From contig JAHHTU010000025.1 in assembly GCA_020024455.1 (NCBI GenBank), positions 1 to 36,131 on the forward strand: DNA of 36,131 nucleotides, read 5' to 3'. The notes under the pieces are model-generated. The model saw only the letters and a list, made by a program, of their open reading frames with translations, ran no database searches and was not told the origin of the DNA. The stretch is from Anaerotignum sp. Lineage in GTDB: Bacteria; Bacillota; Clostridia; Lachnospirales; Anaerotignaceae. The first letter of the stretch is position 1, and every line of letters begins with the position of its first letter. Shown piece by piece: positions 15,280 to 22,971 of the stretch. Made by a program: the position numbers and the translations under genes.

Positions 15280-16101
15280 ATGGACATTACAACAATAATA
15301 GGTATCATACTGGGTGTGGTATTGATTGTATTCGGGATTGTTTTTGACTTGAATACAATGGAGCTTCATATAGATAAATTAGGTAATTTCTTTGATCCAT
15401 CTAGTATTTTGATTGTAGTCGGCGGTACATTGGCAGCGGTAATTGCCAGTTTTCCTGCGAGTATGCTCAAGCAAATTCCAAAACACTTTAAGGTTATGAT
15501 GCAAGGGGACAAATACAACCCAATGCAATATATTGATTTGTTGGTTGAATTTGCACAGATTGCCAGAAAAAATGGTCTTTTGGCATTGGAAGAAAAAGCA
15601 AATCAAGAAACAGACCCATTCCTGCAACAAAGTATTATGCTGATTGTAGATGCAACTGACCCTGAAAAAGTAAAAGAAATGCTGAATAACGATTTGGAGT
15701 ATCTTTCTGAGCGTCATGGCAATTCTGTGAATATGTATGAAAAAGCCGCAGCGTATGCACCAGCATTTGGTATGATTGGTACATTGGTTGGTTTGATCAA
15801 TATGTTGAAAGGTATGAACTTTGAAGACAGTGGTGGTGCTAGTAGTTTAGGGCAAGATATGTCTGTAGCTTTGATTACAACATTTTATGGTTGTGTTTTG
15901 GCAAACTTAATTTTTATGCCGATTGCAAAAAAATTAAGTGGTAAAAATGACGACGAATATCTTTGTAAACAAATTATCATAGAAGGTGTGTTATCGATAC
16001 AATCCGGTGAAAATCCGAAATTTATGAAAGAAAAACTGTTATCTTATTTGACACAGGCACAAAGAGAAATGGCAAAAGAAGAAACAACTAGAAATGACTA
16101 A
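15280..16101 (+). CDS. motA: Stator protein MotA
   Basis: A 273-residue membrane ion-channel subunit of the stator. There are four hydrophobic segments: about 4-23, 41-60, 157-178 and 192-212. The cytoplasmic loop carries charged residues that engage FliG (R96 and E104/E105 in ARKNGLLALEEK). P161 in YAPAFGMIGTLVGLI is the conserved TM3 proline. ATG 15280 follows AAGAGGT. It is 16 bp from motB. Confidence 0.96.
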   Translation: MDITTIIGIILGVVLIVFGIVFDLNTMELHIDKLGNFFDPSSILIVVGGTLAAVIASFPASMLKQIPKHFKVMMQGDKYNPMQYIDLLVEFAQIARKNGLLALEEKANQETDPFLQQSIMLIVDATDPEKVKEMLNNDLEYLSERHGNSVNMYEKAAAYAPAFGMIGTLVGLINMLKGMNFEDSGGASSLGQDMSVALITTFYGCVLANLIFMPIAKKLSGKNDDEYLCKQIIIEGVLSIQSGENPKFMKEKLLSYLTQAQREMAKEETTRND

Positions 16102-16116
16102 TAGGGATGTGTTTTT

Positions 16117-16884
16117 ATGGCAAAAAAGCCAAGGCAAGAAGAAGGCAGCGACTGGATGGGTACCTATGGTGACATGGTAACCTTGTTGTTATGTTTTTTT
16201 GTACTATTATATTCTATGTCAAGTGTGGATACAAATAAGTGGGAATTGCTGGTAAAAAGTTTCAATCCCAATGCAGAACAGGTTTCTCAGATTGTAACCA
16301 ATACAGCACCAAATGATGGTGAATATGATGTAGAAGGTAGTGTTGACCCGTCAACAGATGCAAGTGAGTTTGACCAGTTGTTTTATACATTGTCAGAATA
16401 TGTTGCACAAAATCAAATGCAGGAAAGTGTGGAGCTTTCCAAAGGAGACGGTTTTACATTCATAACATTTCGTGACAATGTGTTTTTTGATGGGAACAGT
16501 TATGTTTTGAAAGATGAAGGAAAGGCGATATTAGATGAATTTTGCGGTGCAGTGCGTGTGGCAAAAGATTCTATACAAGAAATTCAGATTTTGGGACATA
16601 CATCACAAGCAAGTTTAAATGAGCCAAATGAACCGATAAGCGACCGTTTTTTGGCATCAAACAGAGCAACAGAAGTTTTGCTTTATATTCAACAAAAGAA
16701 TGTAATTGACCCTGCGAAACTGGTGTCAAGCGGCTATGGACAGCATAGACCGATTAGTTCTTTTGAAACAAGAGAGTCAAGAGCAAAAAACAGACGTGTG
16801 GAAATACTGATTACCAAAACAGACAGTGTGGTAAAAGTATTGGACCAATATTATGAAGAAGCAGATATGATACATATGGATTAA
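16117..16884 (+). CDS. motB: Stator protein MotB
   Basis: A 255-residue stator subunit with one N-terminal membrane helix (about 17-38). D19 in TYGDMVTLLLCFF is the ion-carrying aspartate. A plug/linker of about 70 residues follows. The C-terminal OmpA-like peptidoglycan-binding domain (about 120-245) has LGHTSQ, RFLASNRATEV and YGQHRP...SRAKNRRVEILI. TM residues favour a proton-type motor but do not prove it. The Shine-Dalgarno site is weak (AGGGATG). A FliL gene normally follows; here fliM comes next after 65 bp. Confidence 0.95.
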   Translation: MAKKPRQEEGSDWMGTYGDMVTLLLCFFVLLYSMSSVDTNKWELLVKSFNPNAEQVSQIVTNTAPNDGEYDVEGSVDPSTDASEFDQLFYTLSEYVAQNQMQESVELSKGDGFTFITFRDNVFFDGNSYVLKDEGKAILDEFCGAVRVAKDSIQEIQILGHTSQASLNEPNEPISDRFLASNRATEVLLYIQQKNVIDPAKLVSSGYGQHRPISSFETRESRAKNRRVEILITKTDSVVKVLDQYYEEADMIHMD

Positions 16885-16949
16885 AAGTATCTGTATTTTT
16901 ATAAAAACAAAACCCATGTATTGGCATAGAAAGGGGGGAATTACCATAA

Positions 16950-17930
16950 ATGGCAGAAGTATTATCACAAAGCCAGATTGATGCATTGATTAATTCTATG
17001 GCTGGTGGTGGGAATGTAGAAGAACCACAAAAAGAAGAGAAAAAATATAAGAAGTATGACTTTTATAGTCCAAAGAAATTTACAAAAGATAAGTTGAAAA
17101 TGTTACTGGGGATTTATGAAAACTATGCCAGATTAGCATCTTCAAGAATCAATAGTTTGGCAAGGGTAGCGTGCCAGATGGACGTATTGACAGTAGAAGA
17201 ACAAAGGTACTATGAATTTAGCAATGCATTGAATGATAATGACGTTTTGACGTTGATTGATGTGAAAATACCAGATGGGAGTGCGCAAACCCCCATCGTA
17301 TTGCACGCTTCTAATCAGTTGATGTTATGTATGATAGATAGAATGCTTGGTGGCATCGGTGATGGTGTGGAGGAAGTGATGGTATCTTATACTTATACAG
17401 ATATAGAACTTTCTTTGTACGAAAATATTATGGGGTATTTGGTTCCAATTATGAAAGATGGTTGGATAAATTTTATGAATTTGAATTTTGCGATTGATAA
17501 AATAGAAACCAACCCAAGCATGATGCAAAAGATAGGTAGAGATGAAACCATTGTCATTGTGGTATTGGAAGTAGAAATTGGTACTGTAACAGGTAAAATT
17601 AACATTTGTTTGCCGGGAAGTTTCCTGACAAATGTGTTTAAGATATTTGAGAAAAAACCTGAAAAAGCAGCTCAGGAAGAAGACGCAGCACAAGGAATCT
17701 TTGATGGAATCAAAGAAACTACAATGGAAATCAAAGCAGAATTGGGCAACTCCCAAATTTTGTTAAAAGATTTGTTTGGTTTGCAAGTGGGAGATGTCAT
17801 CAGCTTAAATCAGCCAAAAGATTCTGATGTTTTTTTGTATATCGAAGGAGAGCCGTGGTTTAAGGGGCAACTTGGAAAAAGCAATAAAAATATGGCTGTA
17901 AAAATCAATGAAATATGTGAAAAAATGTAG
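16950..17930 (+). CDS. fliM: Flagellar motor switch protein FliM
   Basis: A 326-residue C-ring protein. The N-terminal CheY-P-binding peptide is present (LSQSQIDALI, 5-14), followed by a flexible, charged linker. The middle CheC-like domain (about 40-225) lacks phosphatase signatures and contacts FliG (GGIGDG is the conserved loop). The C-terminal SpoA domain (about 245-322) pairs with FliY. The start, ATG 16950, follows AAGGGGGG with spacing of about 11 nt. The peptide is the reference for the repeated motif in FliY. Confidence 0.97.
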   Translation: MAEVLSQSQIDALINSMAGGGNVEEPQKEEKKYKKYDFYSPKKFTKDKLKMLLGIYENYARLASSRINSLARVACQMDVLTVEEQRYYEFSNALNDNDVLTLIDVKIPDGSAQTPIVLHASNQLMLCMIDRMLGGIGDGVEEVMVSYTYTDIELSLYENIMGYLVPIMKDGWINFMNLNFAIDKIETNPSMMQKIGRDETIVIVVLEVEIGTVTGKINICLPGSFLTNVFKIFEKKPEKAAQEEDAAQGIFDGIKETTMEIKAELGNSQILLKDLFGLQVGDVISLNQPKDSDVFLYIEGEPWFKGQLGKSNKNMAVKINEICEKM

Positions 17931-17956
17931 GTTTCATCACGAGGAGAATAACAGAC

Positions 17957-19309
17957 ATGACTTTTAAAAATTTTAGTTCTATAGAGATTGATGCTATAGG
18001 TGAAATCCTAAATATTAGTTTGGGAGCATCTGCCACAGCAGTCTCTACGATGCTTGGTAAAAGAGTTGATATTACCACTCCTGATGTGAACATTATCTCT
18101 TTTGATGATTTTGATTATGCAGATTTGGAACCAGCAGTTGGGGTTGAAATCACGTATGTATCAGGGTTAAGTGGTAGTAACATTATGTTGTTGAAACGAC
18201 ATGATGTAAAGGTAATTGTGGAATTGCTCATGGGAATGGAAATGTCTGATGAGGAATTTGAGTTGAATGAAATGAATATGAGTGCCGTTTGTGAAGTTAT
18301 GAACCAAATGATGGGGGCATCTTCCACAGCACTGTCTGAATTCTTGGGGGAAGTGGTAAATATTTCCACACCGGTTTCATTTGAAGTGGGTGAGCCGGCA
18401 GAGTTCAAGAGAAAATGTTTCGATGATCAGGAATATATGGTGGTCGTAAACTTCAATTTGAAAATTGATGAATTGGTGGAAAGCAGATTTATGTATCTGA
18501 TGACCATACAACTGGCGAAACGTTTGGTATCTGTGTTTGGTTTGGGGAATGAAGAAGATGATGATATCATCACAACAGAAACACCTGCACCTGCACAGCA
18601 AACAACACCAGAGCCGGAGCCTTCCAACAAGATGATGTCACAGGAAGAAATTGAAGCACTGATGCAGCAACAAACAGCACCAGAGCCAGAACCTTCCAAC
18701 AAGATGATGTCACAGGAAGAAATTGAGGCACTGATGCAGCAGCAAACGGCAACACCAGAGCCGGAACCTTCCAATAAAATGATGTCACAAGAAGAAATTG
18801 AGGCACTGATGCAGCAACAAACAGCACCACAACCAGTGCAAGCAGTACCACAACCGGCACAGGCAGCAGCACCTGCAAGTGATATGCAACAACAGATGAT
18901 GCAAATGATGCAGATGATGCAACAACAAATGATGGCAATGCAACAGATGCAGCCACAAGCACAAGTACAACAAAAACCACAAAGATTGATAGAAACAAAA
19001 TCTTTGGATACACCACAGTTTAATACAACGTCAGATGCTTTGGGTGAAGAACAATCAGAAAATCTGCAACTGATTATGGATGTGCCTTTGGAAATTTCCG
19101 TGGAAATCGGCAGAACCAAAAAATTGATTAAAGATATTTTGGAATTTTCTGCCGGCTCTTTGGTTGTATTGGATAAATTGGCAGGAGAGCAGGTAGATGT
19201 CTATGCAAATGGACAATGTATTGCAAAAGGTGATGTTGTTGTGGTTGATGATAACTTTGGTGTGAGAATCACAGAAGTCATCAAACGTCCGGAATTGTTG
19301 CAAGAATAA
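17957..19309 (+). CDS. fliY: Motor switch phosphatase FliY with three internal CheY-binding repeats
   Basis: A 450-residue C-ring protein. The N-terminal CheC-like domain (about 8-195) has two complete phosphatase signatures, [DS]x3Ex2Nx22P. Site one is D12, E16, N19, P42; site two is S109, E113, N116, P139. Both should hydrolyse CheY-P. The linker holds three identical 24-residue units at 218-241, 242-265 and 267-290, each with KMMSQEEIEALMQQQ. A Pro/Ala stretch and a Met/Gln tract (310-342) follow. The C-terminal FliN-type SpoA domain is about 371-445. Bacillus FliY has its CheY-binding peptide at the extreme N-terminus; here that end (MTFKNFSSIE) has none. ATG 17957 follows GAGGAG. Confidence 0.96.
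   Translation: MTFKNFSSIEIDAIGEILNISLGASATAVSTMLGKRVDITTPDVNIISFDDFDYADLEPAVGVEITYVSGLSGSNIMLLKRHDVKVIVELLMGMEMSDEEFELNEMNMSAVCEVMNQMMGASSTALSEFLGEVVNISTPVSFEVGEPAEFKRKCFDDQEYMVVVNFNLKIDELVESRFMYLMTIQLAKRLVSVFGLGNEEDDDIITTETPAPAQQTTPEPEPSNKMMSQEEIEALMQQQTAPEPEPSNKMMSQEEIEALMQQQTATPEPEPSNKMMSQEEIEALMQQQTAPQPVQAVPQPAQAAAPASDMQQQMMQMMQMMQQQMMAMQQMQPQAQVQQKPQRLIETKSLDTPQFNTTSDALGEEQSENLQLIMDVPLEISVEIGRTKKLIKDILEFSAGSLVVLDKLAGEQVDVYANGQCIAKGDVVVVDDNFGVRITEVIKRPELLQE
18608..18826 (+). repeat. Three 72-bp in-frame tandem units in fliY
   Basis: Units lie at 18608-18679, 18680-18751 and 18755-18826; an extra ACA codon precedes the third. The translated units are identical. DNA differences are five (1 versus 2), five (1 versus 3) and six (2 versus 3), and all are synonymous. 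Confidence 0.97.
18884..18958 (+). repeat. Met/Gln codon tract in fliY
   Basis: A run of ATG and CAA/CAG codons encodes MQQQMMQMMQMMQQQ and a similar continuation. It forms a hydrophobic/polar low-complexity helix or flexible spacer between the repeats and the SpoA domain. Confidence 0.85.
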
Positions 19310-19376
19310 AAACAGTTAAAAATTTTATTTACATAAACAAAAAAATAAAACCGATTAAGAAAGGTATGGTAGTAAA

Positions 19377-19736
19377 ATGGCAAAAATATTATTAGTTGAC
19401 GATGCGGCATTTATGCGAATGATGGAGAAAGACACATTGACAAAAAATGGATATACAGATATTCATGAAGCAGCAGATGGTGCAGAAGCAGTGGCAAAAT
19501 ACGATGAATTGCACCCTGATTTGGTTATTATGGATATCACAATGCCAAATATGGACGGTTTGGAAGCGTTGAAAACAATTCGTGGCAAAGACCCCAATGC
19601 AGTCATTGTTATGTGTTCTGCGATGGGGCAGGAAGCAATGGTTATTGACGCATTGAAATCCGGTGCAAAAGACTTTATCGTAAAACCTTTCAAACCAGAC
19701 AGATTGTTGAAAACAGTTACCACTTTGTTGGGCTGA
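19377..19736 (+). CDS. cheY: Chemotaxis response regulator CheY
   Basis: A 119-residue single receiver domain. The acidic pocket is D8/D9 and the phosphoacceptor is D53 (IMDITMPNMDG). S81 (MCSAMGQ) takes the switch Ser/Thr place, and K103 (VKPFKP) is the conserved lysine. There is no output domain, so its phosphorylated form acts by binding the FliM and FliY peptides. It lies directly after fliY, whose phosphatase domain removes its phosphate. ATG 19377; the AAAGG site is weak and distant. Confidence 0.96.
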   Translation: MAKILLVDDAAFMRMMEKDTLTKNGYTDIHEAADGAEAVAKYDELHPDLVIMDITMPNMDGLEALKTIRGKDPNAVIVMCSAMGQEAMVIDALKSGAKDFIVKPFKPDRLLKTVTTLLG

Positions 19737-19756
19737 GATACATCTTTTGAAGGAGT

Positions 19757-20110
19757 GTGATTGAAATTCCGCTGGAAGATATGATGACGGTAATTACCAC
19801 ATTTTTGTTGGTGATGGGGATATTGGCATTATGTTATTTCTTTACCAAAAAGATTGGAAAAGGAATGTTGCGTTATCAGACTTCTTCATGCATGAAAGTA
19901 ATTGACAGAGTCATCATTGGCACAGACAAGAGCCTGATGATTGTCAAAATAGGAGAGCGATATTGCCTGATTGGTGTTGCACAATCAGGCATACAGCTAT
20001 TGATGGAGCTTTCAAAAGAAGAAGTGCAAATGCAATTTTTGGACAAAGAAAACCCACCGAATTTTACAGAATTGCTTTCTGAAAAATTCAAGAGAAAAAA
20101 ACGCCAATAA
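19757..20110 (+). CDS. fliO: Flagellar export apparatus protein FliO (FliZ-like)
   Basis: A protein of about 117 residues with one membrane helix (about 10-30, VITTFLLVMGILALCYFF). It is followed by a basic cytoplasmic domain with VIDRVIIGTDKSLMIVKIG, the FliO signature. FliO helps assemble the FliP ring. The start is uncertain: GTG 19757 lies only 1 nt after AAGGAG, while in-frame ATGs at 19781 and 19784 lie far from it. Position between cheY and fliP supports the call. Confidence 0.85.
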   Translation: MIEIPLEDMMTVITTFLLVMGILALCYFFTKKIGKGMLRYQTSSCMKVIDRVIIGTDKSLMIVKIGERYCLIGVAQSGIQLLMELSKEEVQMQFLDKENPPNFTELLSEKFKRKKRQ

Positions 20111-20137
20111 AAAATCGGCGAATTTGGAGTGCATTTT

Positions 20138-20794
20138 ATGAGTGAAGGAATTGTAGCAATTAACGGAAATGGTGTACAAACATTGGAATTGTTTTTTATT
20201 TTGACAGTGCTGATGTTGCTACCTTCCATTATTGTCATGATGACATCTTTTGTTAGGATTGTCATTGTGTTGTCATTTACAAGAAGTGCCTTGGGCACAC
20301 AGCAAACCCCTCCCAATACAGTATTGATTGGGATTGCGTTGTTTTTGACATTGTTCATTATGTCACCGGTATTGGACCAAGTGAATGAACAAGCATATAT
20401 TCCATATAAAAATGAGGAAATTACCCAAGAAGAAGCATTGGAGCGTGCAGCCGTACCAATGCGAAAATTTATGATAGACCAAACAGAGGACAGCTCTTTG
20501 CAAATGTATTTAGACCTTGCAAAGCAACCAATGCCTGAGAATATGGAAGAGTTGCCATTGCGTGTGGTTATTCCGGCATTTATGACAAGTGAATTAAAAC
20601 AAGCATTTATTATGGGATTTTTGTTGTTTATTCCATTTTTGTTGATTGATATTGTGGTGTCTAGTATATTGATGTCAATGGGGATGATTATGTTACCACC
20701 GGCGACGATTGCGATGCCGTTCAAATTATTGCTGTTTGTAACGGTGGACGGTTGGCAATTACTGTTTTCGACGTTGGTGAAAAGTTTTATCTGA
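20138..20794 (+). CDS. fliP: Flagellar export gate protein FliP
   Basis: A 218-residue core subunit of the export gate (FliP5FliQ4FliR1). Four hydrophobic segments and PSIIVMMTSFVRIVIVLSF plus SALGTQQTPPN are signatures of the family. ATG 20138 lies 8 nt after GGAG; an upstream in-frame GTG at 20129 overlaps this site. No cleavable signal peptide of the enterobacterial type is evident. Confidence 0.96.
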   Translation: MSEGIVAINGNGVQTLELFFILTVLMLLPSIIVMMTSFVRIVIVLSFTRSALGTQQTPPNTVLIGIALFLTLFIMSPVLDQVNEQAYIPYKNEEITQEEALERAAVPMRKFMIDQTEDSSLQMYLDLAKQPMPENMEELPLRVVIPAFMTSELKQAFIMGFLLFIPFLLIDIVVSSILMSMGMIMLPPATIAMPFKLLLFVTVDGWQLLFSTLVKSFI

Positions 20795-20808
20795 GAAAGG
20801 GGTAAAGT

Positions 20809-21069
20809 ATGAATAATGCAGAAGTAATGGACATTATGCGTTCTGCCCTGATGGTTGCCATGAAATTGTGTGCACCAACATTGATATTGAGTATGGCAGT
20901 TGGTATTTTGATTTCCATATTGCAGGCAGCAACACAAATTCATGAACAAACCATTACGTTTGTACCAAAGCTGTTTGTGATTGCATTGATTTGTTTGTTT
21001 ACTGGTCATTGGATGCTGACAACATTACAGGATTTTACAAGAGAATTGTTCATTTTGATGCAGCCTTGA
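20809..21069 (+). CDS. fliQ: Flagellar export gate protein FliQ
   Basis: An 86-residue two-helix membrane protein of the export gate. The pattern is MKLCAPTLILSMAVGILISI, then QAATQIHEQTITFVPKL, the conserved FliQ loop, and a second helix ending near TGHWML. ATG 20809 follows GAAAGGGG, 14 bp after fliP. Confidence 0.96.
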   Translation: MNNAEVMDIMRSALMVAMKLCAPTLILSMAVGILISILQAATQIHEQTITFVPKLFVIALICLFTGHWMLTTLQDFTRELFILMQP

Positions 21070-21097
21070 CGAAATTTGATTTTGAGGAGCGGTTTTT

Positions 21098-21862
21098 ATG
21101 CAGGAAATGAACAATATATTGACATTTTCTTTAATCATGATGAGAATGAGCGGTTGCATATTGTTTAACCCCATTTTGGGTAGAAGAAACATACCGGGTG
21201 TGGTGAAAACAGCAATCATATTTGTATTAAGTATCATTTTAATTACATATCAAGAATATCCCATTGTGGAAGCAACGACGGCAATAGAATATGCTGTGTT
21301 GTTACTGAAAGAGTTTTTTTGTGGGTTTGTGATTGGGACAGTTGTCAATTTATTTTTGAATATCATCATTTTTGGTGGTGAAATCATCGACTTTCAGATG
21401 GGGTTGTCTATGTCAAAGATTTATGATATGCAAAGTAATACATCTTTGGCATTGAGTTCCACATTTTTTAATGCACTGTTTGTATTATTGTTTTTTGTCA
21501 CAGATGGGCATTTGGTAATGTTGCAACTGTTTTTGAAATCAGGTGAAATGATTCCGTATGGCAGTATGGCAATCACACAGTCGTTAAGTACTGTTATCTT
21601 GGATATTTTTTGTGATTGTATTGTGTTGGCTGTGAAATTGGCATTGCCGATTATGGTTGTGGAAATTTTGGCAGAAGTAGGTGTGGGGATTTTGATGAGA
21701 ACAATTCCGCAAATCAACGTATTTATCATCAATATTCAAGTAAAAGTTGTGTTGGGTATTGTGTTTATGGTTCTTTTGTTTTCCCCGATGTCAGAATTTT
21801 TGGAAGGCTGTATTCGATTGATGTTTGAAGCATTACAACAAGTGATGATGTTGATGCAATAA
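21098..21862 (+). CDS. fliR: Flagellar export gate protein FliR
   Basis: A 254-residue polytopic membrane subunit of the export gate with about six hydrophobic helices. SGCILFNPILGRRNIPGVVK is the N-terminal family motif. GEIIDFQMGLSMSKIYD and VGVGILMRTIPQINVFIIN are conserved loops. ATG 21098 follows GAGGAG. It is 16 bp before flhB; the two are fused in some clostridia but separate here. Confidence 0.96.
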   Translation: MQEMNNILTFSLIMMRMSGCILFNPILGRRNIPGVVKTAIIFVLSIILITYQEYPIVEATTAIEYAVLLLKEFFCGFVIGTVVNLFLNIIIFGGEIIDFQMGLSMSKIYDMQSNTSLALSSTFFNALFVLLFFVTDGHLVMLQLFLKSGEMIPYGSMAITQSLSTVILDIFCDCIVLAVKLALPIMVVEILAEVGVGILMRTIPQINVFIINIQVKVVLGIVFMVLLFSPMSEFLEGCIRLMFEALQQVMMLMQ

Positions 21863-21878
21863 AGGGGGGAACTGAACG

Positions 21879-22937
21879 GTGGCCGGAGATTCCAAAACCG
21901 AAAAGGCCACGAGTAAGAAGCGCAGAGACGAGAGGAAAAAGGGTAACATATTTTTGAGCCGTGATGCTGTAATTTTGGTATCGTTATTGGGAACATTTGT
22001 GGCATTCAAAATGTTTTTTCCCATGTTTTACGGCACATTAAAAAAATATTTGCTGGACTACATGGATTTGGCAGCAGTTTTGGAAAATATTTCAAACGAA
22101 ACTTCCATGCAGATTGCACAAAATTTTATGGTTACTTTTGCAAAAGTCGCACTGCTGCTTCTGTTGGTATCAGTGTTGTTGTCAGTGGTTGCAACGGCAT
22201 TTCAAACAAAGCTGCTGTTCGCAGCAGATAGTTTTAAGCCGAAATTCAATCGGTTGAGTCCGATGCAGGGCATTAAGCGTATGTTTTCGATGAAAAGTGC
22301 GATGGAAGTGCTCAAAGGGCTTGTGAAAATTACAATATTATTTGTGATGCTATTCCAATATATCAAAAAGCAAGTGATACATTTTCCGGATTTTTTGACG
22401 ATGGATATTATGTCAACTTGTGTATATATGTTAGATGCAATATTTGGCATGATTTTGAATATTGGGATTGCTTTTGCAGCGATTTCTGTGTTTGACTATT
22501 TTTATCAATGGTGGGATTATGAACGCCAGTTGAAAATGTCAAAACAAGAAGTGAAAGAGGAATATAAACAGCTCGAAGGTGACCCGAAGGTCAAAGGAAA
22601 AATCAAAGAATTGCAGAGAAAAATGGCAATGTCCAGAATGATGCAATCTGTACCTTCGGCAGACGTTGTGGTAAAAAACCCGACGCATTTTGCGGTTGCT
22701 TTGAAATATGACCCCGAAAAAAATACGGCACCTGTTGTGGTGGCAAAAGGGCAAGATGAGCTGGCACTTCGTATTATTAAAGTGGCAGAAGAAAGTCAAG
22801 TATATGTGATTGAAAATAAACCATTGGCAAGAGCATTGTATGCAACAACAGAGGTTCGACAGGAAATTCCTGCGGACTATTACAGTGCCATTGCAGAAAT
22901 TTTGGTATATGTGTATAAATTAAAAAACAAATTATGA
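21879..22937 (+). CDS. flhB: Flagellar export switch protein FlhB
   Basis: A 352-residue export-gate protein. The basic N-terminus (KATSKKRRDERKKG) is followed by four membrane helices (about 28-205) and a cytoplasmic domain. The autocleavage site NPTH is intact at 267-270 (VVVKNPTHFAVAL). Cleavage there lets the gate change from hook to filament export in response to FliK. The start is GTG 21879, 8 nt after AAAGGGGGG. Confidence 0.97.
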   Translation: MAGDSKTEKATSKKRRDERKKGNIFLSRDAVILVSLLGTFVAFKMFFPMFYGTLKKYLLDYMDLAAVLENISNETSMQIAQNFMVTFAKVALLLLLVSVLLSVVATAFQTKLLFAADSFKPKFNRLSPMQGIKRMFSMKSAMEVLKGLVKITILFVMLFQYIKKQVIHFPDFLTMDIMSTCVYMLDAIFGMILNIGIAFAAISVFDYFYQWWDYERQLKMSKQEVKEEYKQLEGDPKVKGKIKELQRKMAMSRMMQSVPSADVVVKNPTHFAVALKYDPEKNTAPVVVAKGQDELALRIIKVAEESQVYVIENKPLARALYATTEVRQEIPADYYSAIAEILVYVYKLKNKL

Positions 22938-22971
22938 TCAATTTGTATTCTAAAAAATTGGAGAAATAGGA

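Noticed and set aside
18427..19119. Long antisense open frame opposite fliY, Cys/Ser rich
   Set aside because: It is a reverse-strand reading of the Gln/Met/Glu repeat codons, without a ribosome site or family resemblance.
19310..19376. Sigma-28 promoter before cheY (ACCGATTA)
   Set aside because: The nearest TAAA lies only about 12 bp upstream, too short for sigma-28, and the tract is simply A-rich.
19876..21009. 377-residue antisense open frame opposite fliO-fliQ
   Set aside because: Shadow of real membrane-protein genes; rich in Asn and Ile, no start signal, no recognisable motif.
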